Assembly: GCF_031178445.1 (NCBI RefSeq)
Contig: NZ_JAPSIY010000003.1
Location: 1-64,000, forward strand
Length of the DNA: 64,000 nucleotides
Reading direction: 5' to 3'
Source of the DNA: Microbacterium sp.
Lineage (GTDB): Bacteria > Actinomycetota > Actinomycetes > Actinomycetales > Microbacteriaceae
The position numbers were made by a program, and so were the translations under genes. Under the pieces are notes generated by a model that was not told the DNA's origin, ran no database searches, and saw nothing but the letters and a program-made list of their open reading frames with translations. This document shows positions 25,044 to 32,766 of the stretch, in pieces. Each line of letters starts with the position of its first letter. Within the stretch, counting starts at the first letter, position 1.

Positions 25044-26227
25044 GCCACGCGCTCCAGGATCATGGCGGTGCCCTGCCCGACTCCCACGCACATGGTCGCG
25101 AGCCCCAGCCCTGCGCCCTCTCGCTCCATCCTGCCCATCAGCGTGACGGTGATGCGGCACCCGCTCGATCCGAGAGGGTGTCCGAGCGCGATGGCCCCTC
25201 CATCGCGATTGACGATCTCGGGGTCCAGTCCGAGGCGGTGGATCGACGCCAGTGACTGCGTCGCGAAGGCCTCGTTCAGTTCGACCGCACCGATGTCCGA
25301 GACCGACAGCCCTGCTCGTTTCAGCGCACGCTCTGTCGCCGGAACAGGGCCGAGGCCCATGATCTCGGGCGCCAGCGCCGCCGAGGTCGCTGTCACGATG
25401 CGGGCACGGGGCGTGAGGCCGTGACGGCGCACGGCCTCGGCGCTCGCGACGACGACTGCGGATGCGCCGTCGTTGAGCGAGCTCGAGTTGCCTGCGGTGA
25501 CGACGCTGCCGCCCGCGACGACGGGACGCAGCCCCGCGAGTGCCTCGAGGCTCGTGTCGCGGCGCGGTCCCTCATCGACCGCGACGTCGCCTGCCCGGGT
25601 GGGCACGGCGACGATCTCTGCGTCGAACCGGCCGGCATCGATGGCGGCCACGGCGCGCTGCTGACTCCGCAGAGCGAACGAGTCGGCATCCTCGCGGGTG
25701 ATGCCCTCGCGACGGGCGACTTCCTCAGCGGTCTCGGGCATCGAGTACGTGGCCTTGTCGCGAGCCAGCAGTCGCGGATTCGCGAAACGCCAGCCGATCG
25801 ACGTGTCGAACGCGTCGCCGGGCTTGGCCCAGGCGCGTTCGGGCTTGCCCTGCACCCAGGGTGCGCGGGTCATCGACTCGACTCCTCCTGCGACCATGAG
25901 CTCGGCGTCGCCGGAGCGGATCGCCTGTGCGGCCATCGCGATCGCCGACATGCCGGATGCGCACAGGCGGTTCACGGTGATGCCTGGCACCTCATCGGGT
26001 AGCCCGGCGAGAAGCACGGCCATCCGGGCGACGTTGCGGTTGTCCTCACCCGCCTGGTTCGCCGCTCCGAGGATCACCTCTTCGACGGCGCCGTCGGGGA
26101 CGCCGGCTCGATCCACTGCGGCGCGCACCACCAGCGCGGCGAGGTCGTCGGGCCGCACTCCGGCGAGCATTCCTCCGTAACGGCCGACCGCGGTGCGCAC
26201 TCCGCCGACGAGAAAGGCGTCCGTCAT
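25040..26227 (-). CDS. paaJ: 3-oxoadipyl-CoA / 3-oxo-5,6-dehydrosuberyl-CoA thiolase (PaaJ)
   Basis: 395 aa thiolase, first gene of the paaJFHZIK operon. The acyl-accepting Cys89 is in VNRLCASGMSA, the NEAFA and GHPLGSSG motifs carry the catalytic Asn/His, and the proton-donating Cys is in TMCVGVGQG. It cleaves the two beta-ketoacyl-CoA intermediates to release acetyl-CoA and succinyl-CoA. The start at 26227 has ACGGAGAT upstream. Other acetyl-CoA acetyltransferases look alike; position in this operon decides the name. Confidence 0.92.
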   Translation of the reverse strand: MTDAFLVGGVRTAVGRYGGMLAGVRPDDLAALVVRAAVDRAGVPDGAVEEVILGAANQAGEDNRNVARMAVLLAGLPDEVPGITVNRLCASGMSAIAMAAQAIRSGDAELMVAGGVESMTRAPWVQGKPERAWAKPGDAFDTSIGWRFANPRLLARDKATYSMPETAEEVARREGITREDADSFALRSQQRAVAAIDAGRFDAEIVAVPTRAGDVAVDEGPRRDTSLEALAGLRPVVAGGSVVTAGNSSSLNDGASAVVVASAEAVRRHGLTPRARIVTATSAALAPEIMGLGPVPATERALKRAGLSVSDIGAVELNEAFATQSLASIHRLGLDPEIVNRDGGAIALGHPLGSSGCRITVTLMGRMEREGAGLGLATMCVGVGQGTAMILERVA

Positions 26228-26287
26228 GATCCATCTCCGTTGCGTGGATGTCAGGCGAGGGTCGCGGACAGTGCTGTCCGCGCTTTC

Positions 26288-26303
26288 CTAACCATTCGGT
26301 CAG
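26288..26303. promoter_or_regulatory. TetR-type operator candidate of the paaJFHZIK operon
   Basis: CTAACCATTCGGTCAG, a dyad of CTRACC half-sites around a 4-base centre, 60 bp upstream of paaJ. Read on the other strand it shares the 12 bases TTTACTGACCGA with the paaA operator. It fits the recalled PaaR box less well than the other two sites (9 of 14 positions). Confidence 0.55.
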
Positions 26304-26392
26304 TAAATCATGACAGTCCTGCGAGCGCGTGGCAAGTTCGCGACGGGGCGGGTGTAGCGCGGCGGCCGTGCCGCCGTGTACTCTCCTGACTT

Positions 26393-26414
26393 GCTGACCG
26401 ATCGGTCGGTCAGC
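26393..26414. promoter_or_regulatory. PaaR-like operator of the transporter gene
   Basis: The core CTGACCGATCGGTCGGTCAG (26394-26413) matches the corynebacterial PaaR box as I recall it at every fixed position. It lies 25 bp before the transporter ATG. It supports control of this transporter by the same regulator as paaA. Confidence 0.72.
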
Positions 26415-26438
26415 ATCACCCGAACAACGGAGTTCTCA

Positions 26439-27776
26439 ATGACGGATACCGCAGTCCGACGGCGCGAGGAGCGCCGGGTGCTCGCCGGCACCCTGGTCGG
26501 CACGACCATCGAGTGGTACGACTTCTTCATCTACGCGCAGGCCGCCGGGCTGGTCTTCGGCGGGCTGTTCTTCGCCCCACTGGGCGAGACCGGTGCACAG
26601 ATCGCATCGTGGGCGTCGCTCGGGATCTCATTCCTGTTCCGCCCGCTGGGGGCCGTGATCGCCGGCCATCTCGGCGACAGGCTCGGACGCAAGCGCATGC
26701 TGGTGCTGACCCTGGTACTGATGGGACTTGCCACGTCACTGATCGGAGTGCTGCCGACGTATGCCGACATCGGCATCCTGGCCACTGTGCTGCTCGTTCT
26801 GCTGCGGGTTCTGCAGGGCTTCTCCGCGGGCGGTGAGTGGGGCGGTGCCGCACTCATGTCGGTCGAGCACGCACCCGAGGGCAAGCGAGGGCTGTTCGGC
26901 GCCTACCCGCAGATCGGCGTTCCGATCGGCATGATCCTCGCCACCTTCACGATGTGGGTGCTCACCTCGAGCATGGGTCAGGAGGCGTTCCTGGCGTGGG
27001 GCTGGAGGCTGCCCTTCCTGTTCTCGATCGTGCTGATCGTGGTCGGCTATGTGATCCGCCGCTCAGTCGAGGAGTCGCCCATCTTCAAGGAGCTGCAGCA
27101 GCGCCGCAGCGAGTCGTCGGCGCCGCTGGCGACCCTGTTCCGTCACCACGGACGCGAGGTCGTGCTCACGGCACTCATCTTCATCGCGAACAACGCGGCG
27201 GGCTACCTGCTCATCGCCTTCTTCACGACATACGTCTCCACGGTGATCGGCATGCCCCGTCCGACCGCTCTGCTGTTGACCACTCTCGCGTCGTTCGGCT
27301 GGCTGATCTTCACGATGGTGGGCGGCCGCATTTCGGACCGGATCGGCCGCGTGCGCACCTTCCAGATCGGGTACGCCCTCATCGCCGTGTGGTCGATTCC
27401 GATGTGGTTCCTGATCGACACCGGCAACGCGGCGCTGTTCTTCATCGCCCTGTTCGTGCTGACCATCGGCCTCGGGCTGTCTTACGGGCCTCAGTCCGCC
27501 CTGTACGCCGAGATGTTCCCCGCGGACGTGCGCTACTCGGGGGTCTCGATCGGTTACGCACTGGGAGCGATCCTCGGTGGCGCATTCGCTCCGCTGATCG
27601 CGGAGCTGCTGCTGAAGAGCACCGGCGCCTCGTGGTCGATCGGCGTGTACGTGCTGGTGATCACGATCATCTCCCTCGTCGCCGTCTCGCTCGTCAAGGA
27701 GACGCGGGGTGTGCCGCTGGACACGCACAGCGTCGAGGTGGTCGCCGCGCGCACCGGCGCGAACCGCGTGCGCTGA
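26439..27776 (+). CDS. Metabolite:H+ symporter (MHS family MFS transporter)
   Basis: 445 aa with about 12 transmembrane helices. MHS-type N-terminus GTTIEWYDFFIYAQAAG, the MFS loop GHLGDRLGRKRML between helices 2 and 3, and a second half-loop GGRISDRIGRVRTF. Relatives carry shikimate, proline/betaine or aromatic acids. It diverges from the paa operon and has a PaaR-like operator in its promoter, so phenylacetate or a related aromatic acid is the likely substrate; this is inferred from context. The start at 26439 has GGAG 8 nt upstream. Confidence 0.9.
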   Translation: MTDTAVRRREERRVLAGTLVGTTIEWYDFFIYAQAAGLVFGGLFFAPLGETGAQIASWASLGISFLFRPLGAVIAGHLGDRLGRKRMLVLTLVLMGLATSLIGVLPTYADIGILATVLLVLLRVLQGFSAGGEWGGAALMSVEHAPEGKRGLFGAYPQIGVPIGMILATFTMWVLTSSMGQEAFLAWGWRLPFLFSIVLIVVGYVIRRSVEESPIFKELQQRRSESSAPLATLFRHHGREVVLTALIFIANNAAGYLLIAFFTTYVSTVIGMPRPTALLLTTLASFGWLIFTMVGGRISDRIGRVRTFQIGYALIAVWSIPMWFLIDTGNAALFFIALFVLTIGLGLSYGPQSALYAEMFPADVRYSGVSIGYALGAILGGAFAPLIAELLLKSTGASWSIGVYVLVITIISLVAVSLVKETRGVPLDTHSVEVVAARTGANRVR

Positions 27777-27789
27777 GCCATCGTCGCGC

Positions 27790-27824
27790 GGAAGGGCCGG
27801 GCGGATCATCCGCACGGCCCTTCC
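27790..27824 (+). terminator. Terminator after the MHS transporter, convergent with the 2-oxoacid dehydrogenase operon
   Basis: GGAAGGGCC paired with GGCCCTTCC (9 bp), with an inner GCGGATCATCCGC dyad that can extend the structure. It is 13 nt after the transporter stop. The U tract is absent, and it can act on either strand. Confidence 0.7.
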
Positions 27825-27892
27825 GTCTCCGCACCCGGCACTCGGCGCGATCGAAGGAGATCACCGGTGTCGATCTCCGGGGCGGGCGTCGA

Positions 27893-29356
27893 TCAGATAC
27901 GGCCGTAGGCGCGGACCGGATGCTCGATGAGCTCGACGACGCGGCGAAGGAACCCGGCGGCGTAGCCCCCATCGCACACTCGGTGATCGAACACGAGCGA
28001 GAGCTGGGCGATCCGCCGTGGCACGATCGCGCCGTCCACCACCCAGGGGCGTTCGATCATCCGGCCGATGCCGAGGATGGCCACATCGGGGTGGTTGATG
28101 ATGGCTGCGGAGCCGTCGACGCCGAAGCCGCCGTAGTTGTTCAGCGTGAAGGTCGAGCCCCGCAGCCGCTCGGGCGGCGTGGCACCGGAGCGCGCGCTCT
28201 CGGCGAGCTCGCGCAGCGCGGAATCCAGTTCATCCAGCGAGAGCGCGTGGGCGGCCGGGATGACCGGCACCATCAGTCCGCGGACAGTATCGGCCGCGAC
28301 GCCGAGGTTTACCCCGTCGAAGGAGATGATCTCGTCGGCGTCGTCGCTCAACCGGGAAGCGAGCAGCGGGAACTCGGCGAGGGCGATCAGCGCGAACCGG
28401 CCGATCAGCGCGGTGAGCGAGGGCGCCCGGCCACCGCGGGCCGCCAGCTCGGCCCGCAGATCCCAGAGACGTGTCGCGTCGACGTCGACCCACACCGTCG
28501 CCTCGGGGATCTCGGCACGGCTGCGCGACAGCTTGGCGCTGACGGCCTTGCGCAACGGGCTCATGCGTTCGCGCGAGCGCACGCCGAGCCCGTCGATCTG
28601 TTCGCCGGTCGAGGTGGCGACGGGCGCTGCCGCATCCTCGGCGGCGACGCCGTCCACGGCATGGTCGACGGCTGCACGCAGGACGTCGGCTCGCGTGACC
28701 GCCCCGTCGACGCCGGTCGGGGTGATCGTGCGCACATCCAGTCCGAGATCACGCGCCAGCCGGCGCACGATGGGGGAGCGGACGGCGACGGTGCGGCGGG
28801 CGCGCGTGCCGTCGTCGACGGCGCGGGGTGCCGTCGAGTGCGCGGCCTGACTGCGTCGGGCGGCCGTGCGCTCGTCAGCATCCGGTGCACTCGGCGGGAC
28901 CGAGGCGGGGGCGGTGGGGGCAGAGGCGGGCGGGGCGGACGCCGGGATGCGGGGCCTGCGGCGTCCGCCGGCCGAACGCTCCGTCGTGCCGTAGCCGATC
29001 AGCACGTTGCCCGAGCCGGCGCGCTCCTCGGTGCGGTACGCGCGCTTCTCGATCTCCTCGGCTTCGGCATCCGTCCCGTCGGCGGGCCGGGCGGATGCGG
29101 GTTCATCCGCGTCGGAGACCTCGAGCACGGCGGCGCCGACGGCGATGATGTCACCAGGCTCGCCGTGCAGGGCCGTCACGACTCCGGCGAACGGCGACGG
29201 CAGTTCGACGACGCTCTTGGCCGTCTCGACCTCGGCGATCGCCTGATCGGTGCGGATGCTGTCCCCGACCTGCACCAGCCACTGCACGAGGCCAGCCTCC
29301 GTGAGGCCCTCTCCGAGATCGGGCAGGCGGAACACCCGGGCGGTCGAGGTGGTCAT
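27893..29356 (-). CDS. bkdC: 2-oxoacid dehydrogenase E2, dihydrolipoyl acyltransferase
   Basis: 487 aa. The lipoyl domain occupies residues 1 to about 80 with the lipoylated Lys47 in VETAKSVVEL. A long Ala/Pro-rich linker follows, then the peripheral subunit-binding domain near 195-235 (VRSPIVRRLARDLG), then the acyltransferase core from about 265, ending with the catalytic motif FDHRVCDGG. It transfers the acyl group made by E1 to CoA. The start at 29356 overlaps the E1 beta stop as ATGA. No E3 gene follows, so dihydrolipoamide dehydrogenase must be supplied from elsewhere. Confidence 0.93.
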   Translation of the reverse strand: MTTSTARVFRLPDLGEGLTEAGLVQWLVQVGDSIRTDQAIAEVETAKSVVELPSPFAGVVTALHGEPGDIIAVGAAVLEVSDADEPASARPADGTDAEAEEIEKRAYRTEERAGSGNVLIGYGTTERSAGGRRRPRIPASAPPASAPTAPASVPPSAPDADERTAARRSQAAHSTAPRAVDDGTRARRTVAVRSPIVRRLARDLGLDVRTITPTGVDGAVTRADVLRAAVDHAVDGVAAEDAAAPVATSTGEQIDGLGVRSRERMSPLRKAVSAKLSRSRAEIPEATVWVDVDATRLWDLRAELAARGGRAPSLTALIGRFALIALAEFPLLASRLSDDADEIISFDGVNLGVAADTVRGLMVPVIPAAHALSLDELDSALRELAESARSGATPPERLRGSTFTLNNYGGFGVDGSAAIINHPDVAILGIGRMIERPWVVDGAIVPRRIAQLSLVFDHRVCDGGYAAGFLRRVVELIEHPVRAYGRI

Positions 29357-30393
29357 CGCGTCGCCCCCTCGGCGTCGTCATCCCAGTGCAGCGAGTCGAT
29401 CGCGTCCAGCACCCGGTCGGCGTCGGGCAGGTACCAGTGCTCGAGCTTCGGGGGTGCGAACGGCGTGTCGAACCCTGTGACCCGGCGCACCGGCGCCTCC
29501 AGGTACTCGAAGCAGCGCTCGAACACCCTCGCCTGGATCTCGCTCGCGACGCTCGCATACCCGGGGGCCTCGGCCACAACCACCGCGCGGCCGGTCGCGC
29601 GCACGGCCGCCGTCACCGTCGCGTCGTCGAAGGGCGAGAGACTGCGCACGTCGACCACCTGCACGCTGCGTCCCTCGCCGGCGGCGATCTCGGCCGCTTC
29701 GAGCGCGACCGGCACCATCGCCGCGTAGGCGAGCAGCGTCACATCCGTTCCATCGCGTGCGATGCGGGCCGTGCCGAGCTCGGCCGTGACCGAGGTGTCG
29801 ACCTCGCCCTTCGCCCAGTACAGCTTCTTGGGCTCGAGGAAGACGACCGGGTCCGGGGAGGCGATTGCCGCCCGCAGCAGAGAGTACGCGTCCTGCGGGG
29901 TCGAGGGGGAGACGACCGTCAGTCCGGGAGTGTGCGCGTAGTAGGCCTCCGAGGAGTCGCAGTGGTGCTCCACACCGCCGATCCCGCCGCCGAACGGGAT
30001 GCGGATCACCAGTGGCATGCGCACGGCGCCCCGCGTGCGGTTGGCGAGCTTAGCCACATGGCTGACGACCTGCTCGAACGCGGGCAGCGCGAAGGCGTCG
30101 AACTGCATCTCGATCACGGGCCGCATCCCGTTCATCGCCATCCCGACCGCGGTGCCCACGATGCCCGACTCCGCGAGCGGGGTGTCGAAGCAGCGGTCCT
30201 CGCCGAAGCGCTCTGTGAGTCCATCGGTGATGCGGAACACACCGCCCAGCGCACCAACGTCCTCGCCGAAGACGACCACATCGGGATCGTCCTGGATGGC
30301 ATCGGCGAGGGCGCGGTTGAGGGCGGCGGCCATGGTCATCGTGCCGACCACGTGGCGCTGATCGAGCCGGACGTCGTCGTGTGCGATGGTCAT
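29353..30393 (-). CDS. bkdB: 2-oxoacid dehydrogenase E1 beta subunit
   Basis: 346 aa transketolase-fold protein that forms the E1 heterotetramer with the upstream gene product. Key segments are VVVFGEDVGALGGVFRITDGL, the active-site region FGGGIGGVEHHCDSSEAYYAHTPGL and EPKKLYW. This is closer in pattern to branched-chain 2-oxoacid than to pyruvate enzymes. It overlaps E1 alpha by ATGA and E2 by ATGA. Confidence 0.93.
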   Translation of the reverse strand: MTIAHDDVRLDQRHVVGTMTMAAALNRALADAIQDDPDVVVFGEDVGALGGVFRITDGLTERFGEDRCFDTPLAESGIVGTAVGMAMNGMRPVIEMQFDAFALPAFEQVVSHVAKLANRTRGAVRMPLVIRIPFGGGIGGVEHHCDSSEAYYAHTPGLTVVSPSTPQDAYSLLRAAIASPDPVVFLEPKKLYWAKGEVDTSVTAELGTARIARDGTDVTLLAYAAMVPVALEAAEIAAGEGRSVQVVDVRSLSPFDDATVTAAVRATGRAVVVAEAPGYASVASEIQARVFERCFEYLEAPVRRVTGFDTPFAPPKLEHWYLPDADRVLDAIDSLHWDDDAEGATR

Positions 30394-31511
30394 CGGTGAC
30401 CTCCCGCGTCAGTGAGCACGGTTCCGTCAGTGAGCGCGCTTCGTTCGATCTCGCCGCGCAGCAGCTGCCACTGCTCCTCGAGCTGCGGTGAGCGCTCGAC
30501 GGTCACGTGGCGGAAGAGATCCTCGGGGTCGAGGTCGGAATCGGCGTTCAGCGCGTCGCGCAGCGCGCCGGCGATCTCCTCGGCCCCGGCCGCCAGGCGC
30601 GCCTCGGCGGCGTCGTCGAGGTCACCCGTCGCCGTCAGGTACGCGCGCATCCGGCTGAGCGGGTCGCGTGCCACCCACGCCTGCACCTCTTCGCGCTCGC
30701 GGTAGCGCGTGTCGTCGTCGGCGTTCGTGTGCGCGTGCATGCGGTAGGTGTGCGCCTCGACGAGCGAGGGGCCACCGCCCGCACGGGCACGATCGACGGC
30801 ATCGCCGAGGACGGCGAGCAGTGCCGCGACGTCGTTGCCGTCGACGCGCTGCCCCGGCATGCCGTAGCCGATCGCCTTGTGAGCGAGCGACGGCGCGGCT
30901 GTCTGCCGCGAGAGCGGCACGGAGACGGCGAACTCGTTGTTCTGCACGAAGAACACGACGGGAACGCGGAAGACCGCCGCGAAGTTCAGCGCCTCGTGGA
31001 AGTCTCCCTCACTCGTGGCGCCGTCGCCGCAGAGGGCCAGCACCACGGTGTCCTCTCCGCGGTGCTTGGCCGCCTGGGCGAAGCCGACGGCGTGCAGCAG
31101 CTGGGTCGCGAGAGGGGTCGCCTGCGGGGCGACACGGTGCTCGGAGGGGTCGTATCCCGAGTGCCAGTCGCCCTTCAGCAGAACCATGGCATCTGCCGGT
31201 CGTACGCCGCGGGCGATGACGGCGACCGAGTCGCGATAGGTCGGGAAGAGCCAGTCGCGTTCGCCGAGCACGAGGGCGGCGGCCACCTGGCATGCCTCCT
31301 GCCCGTGGGATGACGGGTACACCGCCAGTCGCCCCTGTCGCACGAGGGCGTTGGCCTGGTCGTTGACGCGTCGTCCCTCGACCAGACCCCGGTAAGCGCG
31401 CATCAGTGTGTCGGCGTCTGGCATCGCGTAGCGGTCGTCGGCGTGAGGCGTGCCCGCGGGGCCGATGAGCTGCACCGGGATGTCGCGGGGAATTAGGTCG
31501 TCGTGTTGCAT
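30390..31511 (-). CDS. bkdA: 2-oxoacid dehydrogenase E1 alpha subunit (branched-chain type)
   Basis: 373 aa thiamine diphosphate enzyme that decarboxylates branched-chain 2-oxoacids derived from Val, Leu and Ile; pyruvate is a less likely alternative. The ThDP motif begins GDGATSEGDFHEALN and ends in QNNEFAVS. The phosphorylation-loop-like region HTNADDDTRYR is present. The start at 31511 has a very strong AAGGAGGGCG. The operon bkdABC is divergent from an Lrp/AsnC regulator. The products feed branched fatty acid synthesis in this bacterial group. Confidence 0.92.
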   Translation of the reverse strand: MQHDDLIPRDIPVQLIGPAGTPHADDRYAMPDADTLMRAYRGLVEGRRVNDQANALVRQGRLAVYPSSHGQEACQVAAALVLGERDWLFPTYRDSVAVIARGVRPADAMVLLKGDWHSGYDPSEHRVAPQATPLATQLLHAVGFAQAAKHRGEDTVVLALCGDGATSEGDFHEALNFAAVFRVPVVFFVQNNEFAVSVPLSRQTAAPSLAHKAIGYGMPGQRVDGNDVAALLAVLGDAVDRARAGGGPSLVEAHTYRMHAHTNADDDTRYREREEVQAWVARDPLSRMRAYLTATGDLDDAAEARLAAGAEEIAGALRDALNADSDLDPEDLFRHVTVERSPQLEEQWQLLRGEIERSALTDGTVLTDAGGHR

Positions 31512-31662
31512 CGGTTCGCCCTCCTTGCCGAACGTGTGTGCCCAGCATGCCGCGCGTGGCACAATCGTCCAAGAGATGTCAAACAGATGCGGACGACTGC
31601 GCGTTATACGGGCTGTGAGGGCTCAGAACGTCAGCATCCGGTGACAGAACGAAGGAGTTCCC

Positions 31663-32100
31663 ATGGCGGTGATGGATGCCACGGACCGGGCGATCCTCGA
31701 TGAGCTGCGCCGCGACGCGCGTGCGTCGATGACGGCGATCGCCGAAGCAGTTCACATATCACGCGCCGGCGCCCACGCCCGCATCAAGCGCCTCACCGAG
31801 TCCGGCGTGATCACCGGATACACGGTGCGAACCGATCCCGTGCAGCTGGGCCACCACGCCTCGGCCTACGTCATGCTTGCCATCGAACAGGCCACGTGGC
31901 AGGAGGTGCAGGAGCGCCTGCGCGCCATCCCCGAGGTCGAGCACATGGCGCTCGTCGGGGGTGACTTCGATGTCATCCTGCTCGTGCGCGCGAGTGATGC
32001 GCGAGACCTGCGCCGCATCGTGCTGGAGGACATCCAGGCGATTCCGTCGATCCGCTCGACGCGCACCACCCTGATCTTCGAGGACTTCACGAAGCACTGA
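31663..32100 (+). CDS. Lrp/AsnC family transcriptional regulator
   Basis: 145 aa. The N-terminal winged helix (DRAILDELRRDARASMTAIAEAVHISRAGAHARIKRL) is followed by the RAM/AsnC ligand-binding domain (EHMALVGGDFDVILLVRA). Its position, divergent from the bkdABC operon across 151 bp, suggests it is the operon's branched-chain amino acid-responsive regulator, similar in arrangement to BkdR of other bacteria. AAGGAG precedes the start. It converges on the HAD phosphatase gene with only 6 bp between stops. Confidence 0.92.
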   Translation: MAVMDATDRAILDELRRDARASMTAIAEAVHISRAGAHARIKRLTESGVITGYTVRTDPVQLGHHASAYVMLAIEQATWQEVQERLRAIPEVEHMALVGGDFDVILLVRASDARDLRRIVLEDIQAIPSIRSTRTTLIFEDFTKH

Positions 32101-32106
32101 GCCGCA

Positions 32107-32757
32107 TCAGTGCAGTGTGATGACGAACCCCTCGGCGTCCGCCGTCACCGTCACGCTCGTGAGGTCGTCGACGACATGAGTCGCGCCGTGCGCCTTCGCG
32201 TGGCTGCCGACGCCGATCACCCGCATCCCCGCGGCGAGACCGGCCTCCACTCCGGCTGCGGAATCCTCGAACACCACGCAGTCCGCCGCGTCGATGCCGA
32301 GCGACGTCGCAGCGGTGAGGAACCCCTCCGGGTCCGGCTTCGACGCCGATACGCTCTCGGCGGTGACCGCCAGCTCGGGCACCGACAGGCCGGCCGCGTC
32401 CATCCGCGCGGTCATGAGCCCGACCGTCGCCGACGTGACGATCGCGTGCGGATGCTCCCGCAGCGCCTGCAGCAGCGCGGCAGCCCCGGGGATCTCGATC
32501 ACGCCGTCGACATCGAGGCTCTCTCTGGCGAGCATCTCGTCGTTCTCGGCCAGATTGATCGCGTGATCGCGGTCGGGCAGCATGATGGCCATGCTTTGAT
32601 GCCCCTGCCGCCCGTGCACGACGCTGAGCACGCGCTCGGGGTCGATGCCGTGCGGCTTCGCCCACTCCAGCCAGAGTCGCTCGACGACCGCCGTGGAGTC
32701 GACGAGGGTGCCATCCATGTCGAGCAGGACGGCGCGGGCGTGAAGAGTGTCTGCCAT
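32107..32757 (-). CDS. HAD-family sugar/polyol phosphatase-like hydrolase
   Basis: 216 aa HAD subfamily IA. The nucleophile motif I is DMDGTLVDST at 14-23, motif II TSAT, motif III Lys in SASKPDPEGF, and motif IV VFEDSAAGVEAGLAAG. This set is typical of 2-deoxyglucose-6-phosphate, glycerol-3-phosphate and similar small-molecule phosphatases. Substrate cannot be read. It starts 9 bp after the amidase stop and could be cotranscribed with it. Confidence 0.88.
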   Translation of the reverse strand: MADTLHARAVLLDMDGTLVDSTAVVERLWLEWAKPHGIDPERVLSVVHGRQGHQSMAIMLPDRDHAINLAENDEMLARESLDVDGVIEIPGAAALLQALREHPHAIVTSATVGLMTARMDAAGLSVPELAVTAESVSASKPDPEGFLTAATSLGIDAADCVVFEDSAAGVEAGLAAGMRVIGVGSHAKAHGATHVVDDLTSVTVTADAEGFVITLH

Positions 32758-32766
32758 GGACTCAGG

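Noticed and set aside
26837..29728. Very long open frame on the plus strand antisense to the branched-chain dehydrogenase E2 and running over the MFS gene
   Set aside because: Rich in Arg, Gly, His and Asp, no ribosome binding site, no recognisable domain. It is a consequence of high-GC coding on the opposite strand and frame.
31554..31582. TTGACA on the minus strand upstream of bkdA as a promoter
   Set aside because: The -35 is good (31582-31577), but no acceptable -10 lies at 16 to 18 nt. I did not call it.
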